NCBI RefSeq assembly: GCF_020080835.1
Contig: NC_058167.1
Span: 10,448,957 to 10,512,956 of the forward strand
DNA: 64,000 nucleotides
Source: Cotesia glomerata
Taxonomy: Eukaryota; Arthropoda; Insecta; Hymenoptera; Braconidae
Direction: 5' to 3'
Made by a program: the position numbers and the translations under genes. The stretch's first letter is position 1; every line of letters starts with the position of its first letter. Below the pieces are notes generated by a model. It was not told the DNA's origin and did not search any database. It saw only the letters and a program-made list of their open reading frames with translations. This document shows, in pieces, positions 1 to 11,280 of this stretch.

Positions 1-287
1 ATCAATTTCAGTTTCGAGAAAACTGCTTTTTTTGAAATGTCGAGAGTAGAGCACTACCTAAACGCTTCGCTTATGAGGCGAGCAATTATCAGATGTCTCT
101 AAATTTTAGTATCATATATTTATGACACTGAAATTAGATATTTCATTTTTTTGAAAAATAAACTAGTTATAGAAATTTTTTTTTTTTTAAATTGCATTTA
201 TAACTTTTAAAGCTAGAATTTTTTTAAATAAATTTTTTTTTTATAAAAATGTATTTATTAAAATAAAATTAAAATATGAGGCGTGCA
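1..287. repeat. Dispersed repeat with GAGGCGTGCAA end, copy 1
   Basis: This stretch matches 34316-34603 almost end to end, starting near ATCAATTTCAGTTTCGAG and ending at ATGAGGCGTGCAA. It may extend left of the window. Pieces with the same internal phrases (an AATTTCAGTGTCATAAAT type block and its inverse) recur in JNK introns and in the SLC17A9 intron. It is AT-rich with no coding potential. The family is not recognised by name. Confidence 0.6.
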
Positions 288-580
288 AAAGTGCCAATTT
301 ATCTAATAAAAAAAAAATTGGTTTTTTATTACAAAAATTTTTTTTATCAAAACAACAAACATTAATTGTAATTAATTGTCTTTAATAATTCATAATTTTT
401 TTTTATCAATAATTTAATTTAAAATTTGAGTAAATTTTGTTTATTTTTTTAAGAATTAATTAAATTTTTGCCATTAAAAATTGTCATAATTAAATTTATT
501 TTTACAATTTTCTTCCTCAAAGTTTACAAAAATTTTTTCAACTATAAAAAAATCAATATATTTAAATTATTTAATTTTTA

Positions 581-1357
581 ACTTCCCGCTAAGAAAATTG
601 AAAATTTTCAAAAATCGGGAAGTTATTGGTTTCACCCCGTTTTTCGAAAATCGAGTTTTCAACGGATGTTGACGTTTTGAGGTCCTAGGAAGCCTCCCCG
701 AATGTTTCCGCGATGATGTCCGTACGTCTGTATGTATGTGTGTGTGTGTACGGCCGTATGTAATCCTCTCATAACTTTTGAACGGCTTGACCGATTTTAT
801 CGCGGTTGGCACCATTCGAAAGGGCTTGACTAAACTTAGATTTTGACTATAATTTGGATCGATTCGAACCAGTAGATTTTGAGAAATCTGAAAAAAACTT
901 CAAAAAAAAATTTTTTTCAAATGTGGTTTTTTTGGAATCACTTTTAAACGGCTTGACCGATCAATTCCAAAAACTAATAAGCTCTTAACATAAAGAAAAC
1001 ACGTCGATTGCCGCTAGCCCGGTCGAAATTGGTTAATTCGTTCGTGAGTTATCGTTAACGAAAAAAATCGTTTTTTGGGAATCACTTTAAAATTCCTTGT
1101 TCGATCAATTTAAACTTAAAAGTTCTTTATGAAGCTTCAAAAACTTCGTTAAATGCCACCAATCACGTAAAAATTGGTTCATTCATTCAAAAGTTATTTC
1201 GGTTTAAAAATCGAAAAATAGTGTTTTATTCAACTTCTAGCAGATTTTTGAGCTCGAAGAGCTCAAAATGATACGAAAATTATTTTTCTGAGCTTGAAGA
1301 GCTCAAAAACGTAATAAATGTAGGTTTGTTCGCTTAAGTACGAAATGAGCGGGAAGT
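581..1357. mobile_element. Non-autonomous TIR element, ACTTCCCGCT ends
   Basis: The ends are a perfect 10-bp inverted pair (ACTTCCCGCT at 581, AGCGGGAAGT at 1348-1357). The interior holds repeated phrases such as ACGGCTTGACCGATCAATTC and GAGCTCGAAGAGCTC, and no long ORF. A diverged relative of one end appears near 5985-6025. No target duplication was resolved. Short non-autonomous DNA transposon is the likeliest identity, but the short TIR leaves room for doubt. Confidence 0.5.
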
Positions 1358-2641
1358 TGCAGGGATGGCCTTTAGGGTCAACCGTTTTCCTAATTTTTTT
1401 TTATTATAACAAAAAAAAATAAACTTTAATTAATTCTAAACAATCACCATAATTTAAAAGAATGAATTATATTAAGTATTCTATAAATACTTAAGCTCCA
1501 TAAAATGAAACACCAAGAGTAAATTTTTGCAGAGTAACATTGAATGAATTTGAATGGCTGATTAAAGCTCGGAGATAATCTCGCAAATATTGAGATAACC
1601 TTAGCTCTCTGAAAAGCAGAGGAGTAAGATTAAGCACAAGTTGTGAAGTAAAAGCTTTACTGAAGCGAGAATCAGTAGGTTGAAGCGATTGATAAATTTT
1701 GTAGCAAATACTTGAACATAAAATCCACAGGTCGTAAGTCAATCAACGTCCGCAGTGATGTCGCGTGGATTATTAATTATAGAAGGGAATGCGGCTAATT
1801 AAGATTAGCTGCGCCAACTCGCGTGTCTCTAGTATCTACAGCTTCTCTTCTCTTCTAATTTATCTTCTCATCTTCATTCTCATGCTCTCTCGTGTCTCCG
1901 GATAGAAGTGAGACCGAGTGAACGGGTGAAGCGGGCCAAGTCAAAGCATCGTTGAAATATACCTCCCTATATGCGTCGCAGGCCAGCCGAATGTCTACGA
2001 GTGGTACTACGTCTGGGAAAAAGGAAATGAATGAAAGTTTAAATACCGACTGAATAAAATAAAAACAACTAGTTAAATTCTGTTAGTTGAGTACCAAGAT
2101 ACGTAACGAGTGCAGTAAAGAGTAAAGAGCCGAAGCTGAGTATGAGCTAAACTAAGTAAAGAGACACTTGGGCTTAGTTTCCGGCAGACTTGTGACGTTT
2201 CCGCGATTTCCTACAAGATTTATATCGCTTCTTAGTTACCATATACCCCCAAAAGTCCGTGATGAATTTTACCGAGACTCACACCATCACAGGAAAGATA
2301 CTTACGCTTACATTACACGAGATGTTATTTAATTAATCTCGGCTCTTGAAATATTTATTTATGGGCTTTGATGTTACGACCAAATGGAATTAATAAATTT
2401 ACTCGTCGTTGACACGCCAGCTTCATTCCTCTGCTTTAATATTTATTATAATTATAAACACTCCAATTAATCCTTCAGCTATTATATGATGGAACATTTT
2501 TACCGCTTTAGCCTCCAGAATAAATGTTTGTTTGTTTGTTTGTATTTATTGAATATGTCAACGTAATTAAACGAATGGCACGAAATTTTCTTTACATAGT
2601 TTTTAATAAAACAGTTTACAGAGAATATTAAATAATTTAAA
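1358..2641. other. Spacer without a recognised gene
   Basis: Positions 1740-2330 are less AT-rich than their surroundings and contain no simple repeat. Short open stretches occur, for example a 19-codon one near 1978-2030, but none is long enough or familiar enough to call. A (TTTG)n tract lies at about 2525-2544. Unmapped 5' exons of a neighbouring gene could lie here. Confidence 0.4.
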
Positions 2642-3343
2642 CACTCAGTAAAAAAAATTCCGTCAAATTAAACACAAATATTTGTGTTACTGACTGTTTT
2701 TACACAAACTAATGTTAATTCCACATTCTAGTTTGTTAAATCAACACATGAGAACGTGAAATTCTACACACTAGAGTGTAATATTCTACAAACAAATTTT
2801 TACACTTGCATAAATTTTATATAAAATCGTAAATTTTCAGAATAGAGACTTTAGATTTAACTGGAATTTTGGAACGTATTTAGTGTGCGTGGTTACGAAA
2901 AATTTCACTTTTATGAAATTCTAAAATCTATCTACTAGGACTTTTAAAAAAATTGAAGTACACAATGACGCACGCCAAGTACGTTCTAAAATTGTTTCTT
3001 TTAATTTTAAATTTACAACAAAATTTTTTATTTTCCGAAAATCATATACAACCTTATCGGTTACTTGGATTTTTAATTTTTATTTTATATTTTTGTATAG
3101 AAATAAAATTTTTTTTGTTCTTAATAGTCTTATGAACGTGGACTTGGCGTGATTTTTTAACAGTGAAACTGTTTTTGTTCGGATTTCAGTATTTTTTGTA
3201 ATTATAATAAAAATTGACAATTTTAATTTAATACATTTCCGGTGGCAAACTATCCCCTTTAAGCTATAGTTCATGTAAAAGTTATTCTTGCGCCGCCTGG
3301 CGTGTGTAATTGCAAGCTGTCAAATATCTTTTTTTCACTGTAG
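2642..3343. mobile_element. Possible TIR element of the CAGTAAAAAAA family
   Basis: The left end (CACTCAGTAAAAAAAATTCC) and the right end (TTTTTTTCACTG) are roughly inverted. The subterminal ACACAAAT and TTTGTG phrases and an AGCTGTCAAATAT block are shared with the much clearer element at 41989-43137. Open stretches inside are short and show no known domain. The boundaries are approximate. Confidence 0.35.
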
Positions 3344-3473
3344 TTTCCCATCTATTATAAGATTAGCATGCATCCTTATATTATTTAGTCTCTGGCCGTC
3401 CGCTCTTTACATAAGAAAAAAGTTAAAATCTAAAAATCTGGGTCGCTATAGTTTGTGCTGATTATTTTTAATA

Positions 3474-4799
3474 ATCTATATAAATAAAAATAAAATGCCG
3501 CATGTATGTCCACGCATCACTTGAGAACGGCTGGACCGATTGGGCTAATTTTTTTTTTGTTGTCTTCAGAATTTTCAGGAGAAGGTTTGTATGTCATAAT
3601 AATTTTCAAAAAATCCTCCCCCAAAGGGAATTGCGGGGCGTTAACAATGAATATTTCCCGTTTTTAAACTATGGATCCTATAGACCCCAAATTTGGTAGG
3701 AATCTTCGGTAAGGGATATAGAAATAATCTATGGACGAATTTCACGATAGCTCACTCCACAGGGGTTGCAGGGCAGATATTAACAATGAAAATTTTTAAT
3801 TTTCAAATTATAGATCCCACAGACGGCAAATTTAGTTGGAGTCTTCCATATGTGGTGCGGAAATGTTTTAAGAACGGATTTTACAGCAACCCACCTAATA
3901 AAGATTGCGGGGTGGGTGTTAGAATGTTAAATTTCTATCTCCATACTGTAACCTTCTACAGACTATAGATTTTGTACGACTCTTCGTGTCTCGTTTTAAG
4001 CTCAGCTAAGAATGAATTTTATCAAATTCTAACCCCAAAAAGGATTGCGGGGACGTCAGCAATGAAAAACTATCATTTCCAGACAATAGTTTCTATAGAC
4101 TCGAAGTTTTGTAAGAATCTTTTATTTATAATGTAGAAATCATCTCGAATAGGATCTTATGAAATTCCTCCCTCACATAAGAGTGCGGGGGTATTAATTG
4201 TCAAAATTCATATTCTTCAAATATCAGTTCCTACAGATATAAAATTTGATAAAATCTCAAGAGAAACAGGAAATTTTGGAAGTTCAGGGAAGTTTAAACG
4301 GTGAAAAACATAAATAATAAACAACAGAAAATACTAAAAACGACAATTTAGTTTTCCAATACACAATGTTCTGAGCTGAGTAATGAGGTCCGATCTCTTT
4401 GGGTCCGTTCCTAGCTGTGAAGTGAGGTCCGATCTTTTGGTCTGTTTTGTTTTCAGAAATAAAAAAGTGTCAGTTAGTTGTTAAAAGAAATAAATTAATT
4501 TCAAGCCAATGAATAAAATCTATCATCAGATTGTCAGTGCGCAAGAAATTTTTTATTGTTATTGTTTCAAAATACCAAGGAGAAGACGACCTGACGACTG
4601 TTCGTGAGTCGGGGAAACCACCATCTTTATATATTTACGCACTGCAAGAAAAGATAAAAATGTAGTCCATCGGAAAGCTTTAAAATTAATTAAGTGTATA
4701 AATATGTTGCATTTAATGTAAATAAAAATTTTGTATCAAGTTTTGACTATACTTTTCACAAATATATGTAGATGATACGAAGTTCACCGGGTCGTCTAG
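3474..4799 (+). mobile_element. Helitron-like non-autonomous element
   Basis: The 5' end starts TCTATATAAATAAAAATAAA and the 3' end finishes GGGTCGTCTAG followed by T. These resemble the TC...CTAG termini of insect Helitrons, which insert between A and T without target duplication. The phrase TGAGAACGGCTGGACCGATT near 3521 is common in insect Helitron-type elements. Imperfect repeats containing GATTGCGGGG occur four times inside. No Rep/helicase ORF is present, so it would be non-autonomous. The 3' hairpin is weak. Confidence 0.55.
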
Positions 4800-5197
4800 T
4801 TTTAAATAGAAATTATAAAGATAATTGATAATAATCAAGTAATACGCGTAATAAAAAGCATGAACTACTATTATAAAATATCATATAAAAAAAAAAAATC
4901 AAAATAAATTTGAAAAAAAATTTGTAACCTCAAAAAACCGTTCTGCTTACGGTATATACACACTCGGTAGTCTGGCTTGAGAACGGAACTTGGCGCCAGA
5001 CTCTATCGAGTCTGTTGATATAACCTCGCAAAATACACTTATACCAATATTAAATAATATAATACAAATAAATTTAAAGAGTAACTAAAAAATTATTGAT
5101 AAAAAAACTTAAAAATTCAATTTATAAATTGAATAATATCGATCAAAACAATTGAAAATTATCCTGTAGGCTCATGTAGATTCATGTAGGCTCATAT

Positions 5198-6556
5198 CCC
5201 AAACAAAGTTGCCGATGCTCAACAATTTCCGTTCATTGGCCAAGGCACGGCTACTAATGCTCGCCCAAATATCGGCGTTTTGTATCGGCCTAGCCTCGGT
5301 ACACCATCGGCTTTTATGTTCGACCAAGCATTGGCGATTTGTACTGGCCTAGTCTAGGTAAGCCATCGGCTACCGCACGATATTTATTATAACATAATGG
5401 TATGTGATTTGATTATCAGCCATTGCTTGGCCGATGCTCTGGCTAATTCTTTATTACACTTGAAAACAATTAATACGTATTAGTCATTACTATGTTGTAT
5501 TATTGTTTTCAATTTTTTTTAATTTAACGATTGACCAAATTGTAAACTAATATGTACTAAAAATTAGTAAATCAATTTTTAAAAAATATCTTAAGAGATT
5601 TTTTTAGGAGAAAACACCAATTCAAATTATTAACAATGTTTTTTTTTTATAAATATTATATTGATCATTTTTTAGTTTTTAATATTGTTATTATTCAACA
5701 AGCTCTATTAGGATTAAATCAACATTTGTTTTCACTAAAACAGATTTAATAAATTAATGAATATTTTTTTGGAAGACTTTTTCGATAAATTTTTACATTA
5801 CCCAATCAGTTAAAACTATTTCTTTTAGTATTAAAAAAAAAATATATTTTAGCAAGAAACTAATGATTTTTAATAAATGATTTATTTACTTATAAATAGA
5901 TTTATGAATATAAATAAAAATATACAAATATAAATATATAGATTTATTTACTAATAAATCATTTATTTTTAATTAATTTTGAACTTCTTGCTTAAAAAAT
6001 GAAGTTTTAAAAAACTGGGAAGTTATTTTTTATTATTAAAATTCAGAAATTGTTCAATTATGAAATAAATAGAAAAATTCGTAATAAAAATCAAGTTAAC
6101 TCAATTATACTGAGAAAAATTGATTGTTGAACATTGAAATGATTAAACTAAGAATACTACATTCAGATCAGTTAGCAGCGCTCGTGACACCGCTCGAGAC
6201 TTCCACGCAGACGGATCAGGTTCAAATCTCTCCACACCCGAATTTTTTCAGAATTAATTTCTATCAACCAGTAGTTCATCACCTCAGAATAATAATAATT
6301 CAAAAATAAACAACGAAAAACAAATTTTTTTTTATTATTTTACCTAAAATTTGATTTTTTGCCTATGCTTGGCCGATGCTCGGCCAATGCTTGATTACTA
6401 TGTTCGGCCGACGCTCACTCGCCTATATCGGCTGGGTGTTACCATCCGATACTCGCCCAGTCTTGGCCCAACGATATTTCACGATACTCGGCCGATACTT
6501 AAAGATCGGTTACCAATCTTGGCCCAGTATCGGGCCGATCTTCATTTTTTGTATGG
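5198..6556. mobile_element. Motif-array TIR element A (CGGCC motif) with tRNA-like core
   Basis: Both ends (5198-5440 and 6355-6556) are GC-richer tracts made of degenerate copies of a GGCCGATAC/TATCGGCC motif. The outermost bases are roughly inverted (CCCAAACAAAGTTGCCGATG against the complement of the right end, CCATACAAAAAATGAAGATC). The middle is AT-rich and carries a tRNA-like stretch at 6168-6240. No ORF encodes a transposase. Boundaries are approximate and no target duplication was identified. Confidence 0.5.
6168..6240 (+). other. tRNA-like sequence with B-box
   Basis: A GC-richer island holds a TAGC-type A-box-like start and a GGTTCAAATCTC B-box-like segment spaced as in a class II tRNA-like sequence. 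The T-stem is imperfect and the acceptor stem does not pair convincingly. It is therefore a tRNA-derived relic or SINE-like core, not a functional tRNA. It sits inside element A. Confidence 0.3.
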
Positions 6557-6600
6557 AATAGGTTCATTATTCTGACTCGAGTATATATTAATACATAAAA

Positions 6601-7123
6601 TCAATGATAACTAAGCAAGTTAAGGAAGTACGAGCACCAAGACAACTTTTGATAAAAGGCTTGATTTTTTTTTAATATGAAGTTTAAATATGTCTTAACA
6701 AATTCTGAAAATTTGAAGGAGATTGCCCGATTATTTAAATAAATAATTAACTTTAAAGTTGAGCAATTTAACATTGGTCTTATGGGGTAACCTCCAAACA
6801 TTGATACATTTCTGTATTTTTCTCGTAAAACTGTCGGTGAATATTTTTAAAAAACTTATGGATGAAAGTAAATATATTAGTGATAAATTTAATTCAAAAA
6901 AATTAACACTTGCCCGACTAATTAAAGTGTATTAATTAAAAGAAAAATAAATCCCGCCATTAGCCAATGTTAAATGTATATCTATATATTGAGAAAAATC
7001 ATATGGTTACTGCTTTCCCCTTACCGCGCTAGAGTGGATACCTATCCCCACCCCGCCTAGCGCTCGTACTTCCTTAATTTAAAATTTCTGCAGGAAAATT
7101 TTGTCATCGTATTGCATTAACTA
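6601..7123. other. Spacer, nothing recognised
   Basis: AT-rich sequence with a short GC-richer patch near 7015-7070. No gene, RNA or element ends were recognised. Confidence 0.4.
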
Positions 7124-7283
7124 TTTCGCATGGAGAAATATATATGTCAAAAATATATGTCGCATATATAATATATATGCCGCATATATTTACGCAAAAA
7201 AATATATGCCAACATATATGTATAGAGATACATGCCAAAATATATGTAAACATATATAAACATTGATGTAGGCATACACGGAA

Positions 7284-7500
7284 ATAGTATATTACACACC
7301 TAGGGAAGTAAAGTAAGAAATGTCTCAGATCACATGTAATTGTTGGCCGAGGCGAAGCCGAGGTCAACAAACATGTGATCTGAGGCTTTCTTATTTACTT
7401 CCCAAGGAGTGTATACTATTTTTTTTGTCCGACGAAGGCGGAAAGCGGCAACTTAGTTTAGCGCAGCGGGACGAAAGTTGCCACTTTCCGCCCGGAGGGC
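7284..7500 (+). mobile_element. Double-hairpin element H1
   Basis: This is a member of a GC-rich foldback family. Stem 1 (7284-7420) runs from ATAGTATATTACACACC to GTGTATACTAT with arms GGGAAGTAAA/TTTACTTCCC and an apical GGC-GAA-GCC. Stem 2 (about 7427-7500) has arms GGCGGAAAGCGGC/GCCACTTTCCGCC around TTTAGCGCAGCGGG. The short open frames across it are by-products of the palindromes. Other copies lie at 19068-20599 and 62748-63216. Confidence 0.7.
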
Positions 7501-7504
7501 AAAA

Positions 7505-8440
7505 AAAAAAATTTCGTTCTGGTAACCTAACTGTAGAGTTACCACAACTATACACAGTTTACTATTCGTTGTAGAGTTACAGTAACATAATGTTATTTAG
7601 TTCTGATAACGCAATGTTGTTGAGCTCTCAGAGCTCTACGGGATTGTTCTCAGAGCCAAACGGTATAGTTGGGAGCGCCCTACGTTGCGCAGTTATTATT
7701 TCACAACCTTTTAAAATGACAAACAGAATTATTTTGTTACTCATCCATATTATTAAAAATATATGAGGACAATTAAGTTTCCAGTTTATTTATTTAAGGA
7801 AATAGGTTTTTTTTTTTTGTCAAATTGAATTTCGTTAGAACAATTTTGTATTTGTGGTTTTTCAAGGTTCATTTGCAGTGACTGTTAATTAAATTTATTA
7901 GCTGAATATATTGTGATAAGTAATAAGTTATCGGAATACATTTAAAAGACCCCATTTAACACAAAATAAAATTTGTTTTCGTTTATTTATCTTTTCTTGT
8001 GCATATACGGTAGTGATTTTATGTCCAATATTTATGAATATAATCATGAAAATAAGATAATTTTATGACGACCATATTTTTATTTTACAAATAATTTTTA
8101 TTTGTAATATAAGTTCTATTATTATTTTATTTCTATTATAATACTATTCTTATTTGTCATATACAATTATTGTTGGCAATATAAATTCGTTCGGTCGCAT
8201 TTATTTATTAAATTATCAATGCTAAATCGTAAAAAAAATTATTAATCAGACTGCCAAAAATTTGTTATAGTCTCAGAACGATCCTGTAGAGTTGTGAGAG
8301 GTAAATAACGTTTAGCTCTCAGAGCTCAACGATGTAGAGTTGCAGGAGCCAAACGGTATTGTTACCATAAGAAAACGTTAACCTACTGGAACTTTTCACA
8401 ACTAACTAACTACTATAGAGTTCCTCTAGCAAAATTTTTT
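7505..8440. repeat. Motif-array block (GTAGAGTT / GAGCCAAACGGT motif)
   Basis: Both edges carry degenerate repeats of phrases such as TGTAGAGTTGC, AGCTCTCAGAGCTC and GAGCCAAACGGTAT (7520-7690 and 8270-8430) around an AT-rich middle. This is the same layout as the other motif-array elements in the window. No coding sequence or known family was recognised. Confidence 0.4.
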
Positions 8441-8509
8441 TCTCCGTGTATGTCTAGATATACATGTAAGCATATATACAAAAATATATGTAGACATATA
8501 TGTAAGCAT

Positions 8510-8599
8510 ACACTGAAAAAAAAATTTTTTTACTTAAACCAAGAAGGTGAAATTTTTCAAAATTATTTTCTTGATTTAAGTTAAATTTGTTTCTGTGTA
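8510..8599. mobile_element. Small MITE with ACACTGAAAAAAA ends
   Basis: The inverted ends (ACACTGAAAAAAAA... and ...GTTTCTGTGTA) enclose TTAAACCAAG/CTTGATTTAA arms. The element is about 90 bp and lies inside the larger CATATATG-motif element. It belongs to the CTTGA-motif group seen at 11618-12245 and 18774-21070. Confidence 0.45.
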
Positions 8600-8796
8600 T
8601 ATCTAGACATATACATTGCATTTATATGCGCGCATATATGTTAATATAACATATATATTAGCATATGTATTTATATATGCGAGCGTATATGTAGACATAT
8701 ATTCTATTATCTATTGCGAAATATAAGTTTGCATATATTTAGCGCAAAAAAATATATGTAAAAATATCTACTCGCATATATTTTTCCATGCGGAAA

Positions 8797-9085
8797 AAAT
8801 GTATACAAAAGAGTTTTCTAAAGAGAGAGTAAAATATTTCGGTAATTCAAAATTTACATTGCTGATTTTGCTTGCCAGTCTTTCAGAGCGTCTAGCTTCA
8901 TCTTCAATAAATAGTTCTCTAAGATAACTAGGCTTTTCTATTTGTAATAATTGATAAAAATAAGTAGCTAAATAATATAGACGTCTAGATTTTATAGATA
9001 ACCAATTTAATTCACGTCTATAATGTTTATTGACATAACGCACCAAAAAGATGAATCTAAAATAAATTTGTAATACTTCTTAAGA
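8797..9085 (-). pseudogene. Non-LTR retrotransposon reverse transcriptase fragment
   Basis: The reverse-strand frame reads RYVNKHYRRELNWLSIKSRR, then a segment with YLATYFYQLLQIEKPSYL, and ends SFVYIFSAWK. This matches the pattern of the C-terminal part of jockey/CR1-type ORF2 proteins (a conserved R-E-L-x-W-L, then Y-F-x-x-x-L). It is open for about 95 codons but starts and stops without RT catalytic motifs, so it is a truncated relic. Its 3' side is cut by the TIR of the element ending at 8796. Recognition rests on motif memory and no search was possible. Confidence 0.55.
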
Positions 9086-9339
9086 TTTTATTACTGAATA
9101 TTTGATTTTTTTTTATTACCTAGCAACCTGCCGCCAATTTCCCCGCGGATAAATCTCCGGAAAAGCTATTTCCCGGGTAATACCGAGTCTTTCCTAGAGA
9201 TAGAAAAGAGTAAATGTAAAAAGAGCGGGTAGATGCCTTCTTGAAGCATCTCCATCCAACTGTTTGCAAACACTCTTCAAATAGGCATTTCGTTTAATTC
9301 AGATAATTTATCTCTGTTTTACTTTCATCACTAGAAACT
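9086..9339. other. Spacer, nothing recognised
   Basis: A short stretch of mixed composition between the RT relic and element B. No gene signal was seen. Confidence 0.4.
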
Positions 9340-10045
9340 GCACGGGAAAAAATTTCTGGGAAAATTTACGATACAACTATTGTAAAGCTGGACTATACTT
9401 TTATTACTATTAATTGTCAAATATTTTAGAAGAAAAAATACTATTTATTCATGAAAAAATACGATATTACTATTGTAAAAAGTAAGAGATGAAAATTTCC
9501 AGTGCTACCTCTGTATCTTTCCAATAGAACTATAGCAAATTTTACAGTAGTTGAATTGGAATGTTTCTCAATTAGTGTGAGTGATGGCCGTGCACAGCGC
9601 TAGACTCCGAGTTTATGTAAATGTTAAAGGACATGGGTCTTAGTTTACCTCGGATAGCGTAGAGGGAGAGTCTCTGGCTGCCAACACAGAGTTCTGGGTT
9701 CGATTCCCAGATAGCACGAAGATGTCGGTTTCTTTTTTCGATTACTGTACAGGTACCAATTAGTCCAACCTTCTATCTCTCTCCCTCCCTATTATTTCTT
9801 TTAAAAAAACCAACTGTGAATTTTTACAATAGTTGAATTGTAAAGTTCACAAACACATATTGTATAATTTGCTCTATAGTATTCGACTTTTTAAGACTCT
9901 TGCTAGTCTTATTTGTTGGATAAAATTTACAATAGTAGATCGTAAAAATTACTAAATGAGAAGTATAGTCCACGGTTACTATTTTATTTAGTAAAAATTA
10001 CAATAGTAAAATAGTAAAAACTCCTTCAATTTTCTTTCCGTGTGC
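9340..10045. mobile_element. Motif-array TIR element B (TTACAATAGT motif) with tRNA-like core
   Basis: The ends are inverted (GCACGGGAAAAAATTT at 9340, AATTTTCTTTCCGTGTGC ending at 10045). Both flanks contain many degenerate copies of TTTACAATAGT or its complement ACTATTGTAAA. The centre (9600-9760) is GC-richer and holds a tRNA-like sequence followed by a pyrimidine tract (CTCTCTCCCTCCC). No ORF is present. The layout matches elements A and C. Confidence 0.55.
9648..9717 (+). other. tRNA-like sequence with canonical T-arm
   Basis: The T-arm is perfect: CTGGG, TTCGATT, CCCAG. A second helix CTCTG/CAGAG encloses a 10-base loop containing GCC where an anticodon arm would be, and an A-box-like TAGCGTAGAGGG precedes it. 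The acceptor ends do not pair and the anticodon loop is too long, so a functional tRNA is unlikely. It is a tRNA-derived core inside element B. Confidence 0.45.
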
Positions 10046-10214
10046 TGTATCGTTAAATTAAATTTATACAATATAATATAATTGTATTAAGTAATAATCT
10101 TCATTTCCAACATAACAGGTTATTAAACCTCACGCGTTATTTATTTATCGATTATATTATGTAGATTATTGGATATAACAATAAATAATAATGTGTAAAT
10201 CTTTTTGTTGACAG

Positions 10215-10279
10215 ATCCTTGACATTAAATCATCAGAGATCTCGGTTGATGAACGATTAATCATGGCTACCAATTTATG
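10215..10279 (+). other. Candidate small exon (65 nt)
   Basis: A good acceptor (TTTTTGTTGACAG) and donor (GTAAGG) bracket 65 nt that are open in one frame, ending MATNLW. It could be a 5' untranslated exon of JNK; joined to the acceptor at 13778, its ATG would meet a stop at once. The ILDI...TNLW pattern also vaguely recalls the small exon 3 of nicotinic receptor subunits, but no flanking receptor exon was found. Weak call. Confidence 0.25.
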
Positions 10280-10919
10280 GTAAGGATATTTTGGTGTTTC
10301 AGTGTGCTGGTATGATTAAAGAGATTGTGCTGGTGAGATTGCGGGCGAAGAAGCTAGGCGTGTAGTTTTATGTTAGTTTTAGTTTTAGTTAACTTGAGAG
10401 GAAGACAAGGTTGGAAATGCTCCAACGTCTTGGGCTCGCTAGACAAAGTAGACAAAGTAAATTTGCTGAGCCGTAAGCATGTAATACCCTTTCGCATATG
10501 TGGGTGAACAAGATATAATGCATCTCAGCGTGGTGTCGTGTGTGTAAACGATGTCACGGCAATTTAATCGTCTACCGACAGTTTCTTTCATCATAAAATT
10601 TTATCCCTGTACTCTGAAATAATCTCTTATGTATATAGATATTCTTCTTCAAGTTATACTACAACTAAACTACTATTATATTATATTATGTATTATCTAG
10701 CATACATACTTATATATTTCTATCAACGCTCGTACTCTCATTCGTAAAACAGTTTTTACTCCCCTCCTATATATAGTTTTGTTGTTTATTTTATGACAGT
10801 TATAGCTTCGCACTTGATCTCCTAATTGGATTTGGAGATAAAATGAAGCACTTGAATGTCTCGTTAGTAACAATATGAAAGTTATAGTGGTTTCACTTCA
10901 TTAAACTTTTTCAAAATAC
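10280..10919. other. Spacer, possible promoter-proximal region of JNK
   Basis: Moderately AT-rich unique-looking sequence with no recognised gene or repeat ends. It lies a few kilobases upstream of JNK, so regulatory sequence is possible but not shown. Confidence 0.3.
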
Positions 10920-10980
<61 letters not shown>

Positions 10981-10982
10981 AT
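10920..10982. repeat. (ATT)n microsatellite
   Basis: About 20 perfect ATT triplets. Confidence 0.95.
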
Positions 10983-11280
10983 AATTTAGCTATTGAGAAG
11001 CTATTTTAACAAGCATTTAATTAGCAAAATTCCTTCACTGACTCGGGTAAAAAGCTCCGATCGTTGTCTGAAAAAAAGATTGAGAACTAATTTTTTTGCA
11101 GTATTTCAATGGTTTTAATTTACCGCCAGTTTTTTTAATAAATTCAATCGTGGGACTTTATTTTTAATTCTGAAGGATAATAATCATGATTTTTCAGAAT
11201 ATTGAATGCTTATTGATAGAAAAAAATTTTTTTTTACTTTAAAAACGCGAAATAAAGCTTTAAAAATTTTTAAATGAATG

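Larger units (their letters stand above)
7124..8796. mobile_element. Motif-array TIR element (CATATATG motif), carrying nested insertions
   Basis: The ends are a near-perfect inverted pair: TTTCGCATGGAGAAATATAT at 7124, and CCATGCGGAAA ending at 8796. Both flanks (7137-7283 and 8450-8785) consist of degenerate copies of a CATATATGTNNN motif. Between them sit a double-hairpin element (7284-7500), a second motif-array block (about 7505-8440) and a small MITE (8510-8599). Its right edge abuts a reverse transcriptase relic, suggesting it inserted into that relic. Confidence 0.5.

Noticed and set aside
7437..7500. GC-rich patches as bacterial or viral contamination
   Set aside because: They recur as palindromic elements within introns of insect genes and encode no protein, so they belong to the host genome.
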